Under the pieces are notes generated by a model, which was not told where the DNA came from, did not search any database, and saw only the letters and a list, made by a program, of their open reading frames with translations. Below are positions 62,835 to 64,000 of a DNA stretch of 64,000 nt, piece by piece. The stretch's first letter is position 1; each line of letters opens with the position of its first letter. The DNA comes from Nocardia salmonicida NBRC 13393 (GTDB taxonomy: Bacteria; Actinomycetota; Actinomycetes; Mycobacteriales; Mycobacteriaceae). The translations under genes and the position numbers were made by a program. The stretch lies in assembly GCF_001613085.1 (NCBI RefSeq), contig NZ_BDBR01000027.1:84588-148587 (forward strand), written 5' to 3'.

Positions 62835-63659
62835 TTACTGCTGAGCCGCTTGGCCCTTGTTGATGTTGGGCGCCGGTGCGGCCTGGGGCTGCGCCGGGTC
62901 GATCGCCGCGTTGGTGTTGCCGGTGGGCAACGCGTCACCACGCATGGAGGCGCGGATCTGCTCGAGCTTGCTGTGCCCGGCCATCTGGACGCTGGCCTGC
63001 TGCACCTCCATCATGCGACCCTGCACCGTGTTCTGCGCCAGCTCGGCCGAACCGAGCGCGTTGGCGTAGCGACGCTCGATCTTGTCGCGCACGGCGTCCA
63101 GGCTGGGCGTGGAGCCCGGCGCGGACAGGGTGGAGTCCATCTGCTGCAGCGAGGCCGAGACCTGCTCCTGCATCTTGGCCTGCTCGAGCTGGCTGAGCAG
63201 CTTGGTGCGCTCGGCGACCTTCTGCTGCAACATCATCGCGTTCTGCTCGACCGCCTTCTTGGCCTGTGCGGCGGCCTGCAGGGACTGATCGTGCAACACC
63301 TTGAGGTCTTCCACCGACTGCTCGGCGGTGACCAGCTGGGCGGCGAACGCCTCGGCGGCGTTGGTGTACTGGATCGCCTTCTCGGTGTCGCCCGCCGCCT
63401 GCGCCTGATCGGCCAGGGTGACGGCCTGACGGGCGTTGGCGTTGAGCTTCTCGACCTCGTCGAGCTGACGGTTCAGCTTCATCTCCAGCTGACGCTGGTT
63501 ACCGATCACCGATGCCGCCTGCTGCGACAGCGCCTGATGCTGACGCTGCGCCTCCTCGATAGCCTGCTGAATCTGGACCTTCGGATCCGCATGCTCTTCG
63601 ATCTTGGAGTCGAAGAGGGCCATCATGTACTTCCAGGCCTTCACGAACGGATTAGCCAT
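62835..63659 (-). CDS. pspA: Phage shock protein A (PspA/IM30 family)
   Basis: 274 aa from MANPFVKAWKYMMALFDSKIEEHADPK, the family's start. It is a long alpha-helical coiled coil (about residues 25-220; EEAQRQHQALSQQAASVIGNQRQLEMKLNRQ) with a Pro/Ala/Gln-rich tail. PspA binds stressed membranes; in mycobacteria it is also a regulatory brake on ClgR. Second gene after clgR. Confidence 0.95.
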   Translation of the reverse strand: MANPFVKAWKYMMALFDSKIEEHADPKVQIQQAIEEAQRQHQALSQQAASVIGNQRQLEMKLNRQLDEVEKLNANARQAVTLADQAQAAGDTEKAIQYTNAAEAFAAQLVTAEQSVEDLKVLHDQSLQAAAQAKKAVEQNAMMLQQKVAERTKLLSQLEQAKMQEQVSASLQQMDSTLSAPGSTPSLDAVRDKIERRYANALGSAELAQNTVQGRMMEVQQASVQMAGHSKLEQIRASMRGDALPTGNTNAAIDPAQPQAAPAPNINKGQAAQQ

Positions 63660-63854
63660 CGATTGATCCCGCCTCCATCTGTGCGTCGCTCGTGCGACTG
63701 GTGGTACGCGACCGTCACGCACCAGATACGTGCTTATCCTTCACCATGCGGCACCCGAACCGGAATGACCGGACCGATCGACGCCTGATGAGAATCTATC
63801 CGTTCTCATCAGCGGTGTGCAGCGTCTCGCGCGCCGGGCGCAGGGTTCGCCGCG

Positions 63855-64000
63855 TCACATTCCCTTCACCAGTACCAGCATCTCGGCCCTGGGGGCCGGG
63901 ATGACGATGCGGGTGTCTTCGGCGATGCCGATGCGCGCGCCCTGCTCGGCCGCCGCGCTCGCGGAGGCGGATGCCTCGCCCGCGGCGGGTTCGGGCAGGG
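63855..64000 (-). CDS. clgR: C-terminal end of ClgR, psp-operon activator (5' part beyond window)
   Basis: The last 48 codons of a gene ending at TGA 63855-63857, with IAEDTRIVIPAPRAEMLVLV near its end. This resembles the C-terminus of mycobacterial ClgR (ASTKVVIAPV...), and the position before pspA matches. ClgR activates clp proteases and the psp operon. The helix-turn-helix lies outside the window, so the call rests mainly on position. Confidence 0.7.
   Translation of the reverse strand, partial: LPEPAAGEASASASAAAEQGARIGIAEDTRIVIPAPRAEMLVLVKGM

Overview
The window is about 70% GC chromosomal DNA from an actinobacterium of the Mycobacteriales, most probably a Nocardia. The gene order from about 27 kb to the right edge follows the Mycobacterium tuberculosis block Rv2718c-Rv2745c: nrdR, a lexA-divergent membrane gene, lexA, hflX, dapF, miaA, Rv2728c-like, a DUF349 gene, Rv2732c-like, miaB, gluABCD, recX, recA, DUF3046, glycosyltransferase, pspM, pspA, clgR. 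Genus assignment is inference from gene content; there is no rRNA in the window.

Layout. (1) 1-12.9 kb, minus strand: the 5' part of one giant non-ribosomal peptide synthetase gene running off the left edge, C-A-T-E / C-A-T / C-A-T / C-A(partial), with no stop in 4315 codons. (2) 12.9-13.8 kb: about 830 bp non-coding leader, locally AT-rich, with a 12-bp perfect palindrome. (3) 13.8-16 kb: oxyR divergent from ahpC-ahpD, an intact peroxide-defence unit with a candidate OxyR operator at the oxyR start. (4) 16-22.5 kb, accessory: a PhzF-like gene, an unusual sigma-factor/anti-sigma-factor-like fusion, DUF5134 and Pr6Pr membrane proteins, a GNAT enzyme, a YCII/DGPF protein next to the internally deleted remnant of its ECF42-type sigma factor, and a class III aminotransferase. 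(5) 22.8-41.4 kb, conserved core: hrpA, nrdR, the SOS pair around lexA with three SOS-box-like sites, pirin, an acyltransferase, hflX-dapF-tRNA/rRNA methyltransferase-miaA-Rv2728c-like, the DUF349 gene and miaB. (6) 41.6-49.8 kb: two ABC importers, glutamate (gluABCD) and an OpuC-like quaternary-amine system, separated by a 3-hydroxyacyl-CoA dehydrogenase. (7) 50-57.7 kb: an oversized recX, recA with both SOS and RecA-NDp (PafBC-type) promoter elements, then an inserted block (DUF1348, PPOX, an amber-interrupted VOC gene, a CGNR regulator, a TPR-kinase fusion) before the conserved DUF3046-glycosyltransferase pair. (8) 57.8-64 kb: a PhnZ-like HD oxygenase, PIG-L deacetylase, maleylpyruvate-isomerase-family protein, carboxylesterase, and the envelope-stress operon clgR-pspA-pspM.

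The most unusual items are the sigma/RskA-like fusion with a large insertion inside sigma region 2, the ECF42 deletion scar, the RecX with a duplicated C-terminal repeat, the TPR-kinase fusion, and the NRPS itself, whose product I cannot name. I see no tRNA, rRNA, CRISPR array, insertion sequence or phage genes.
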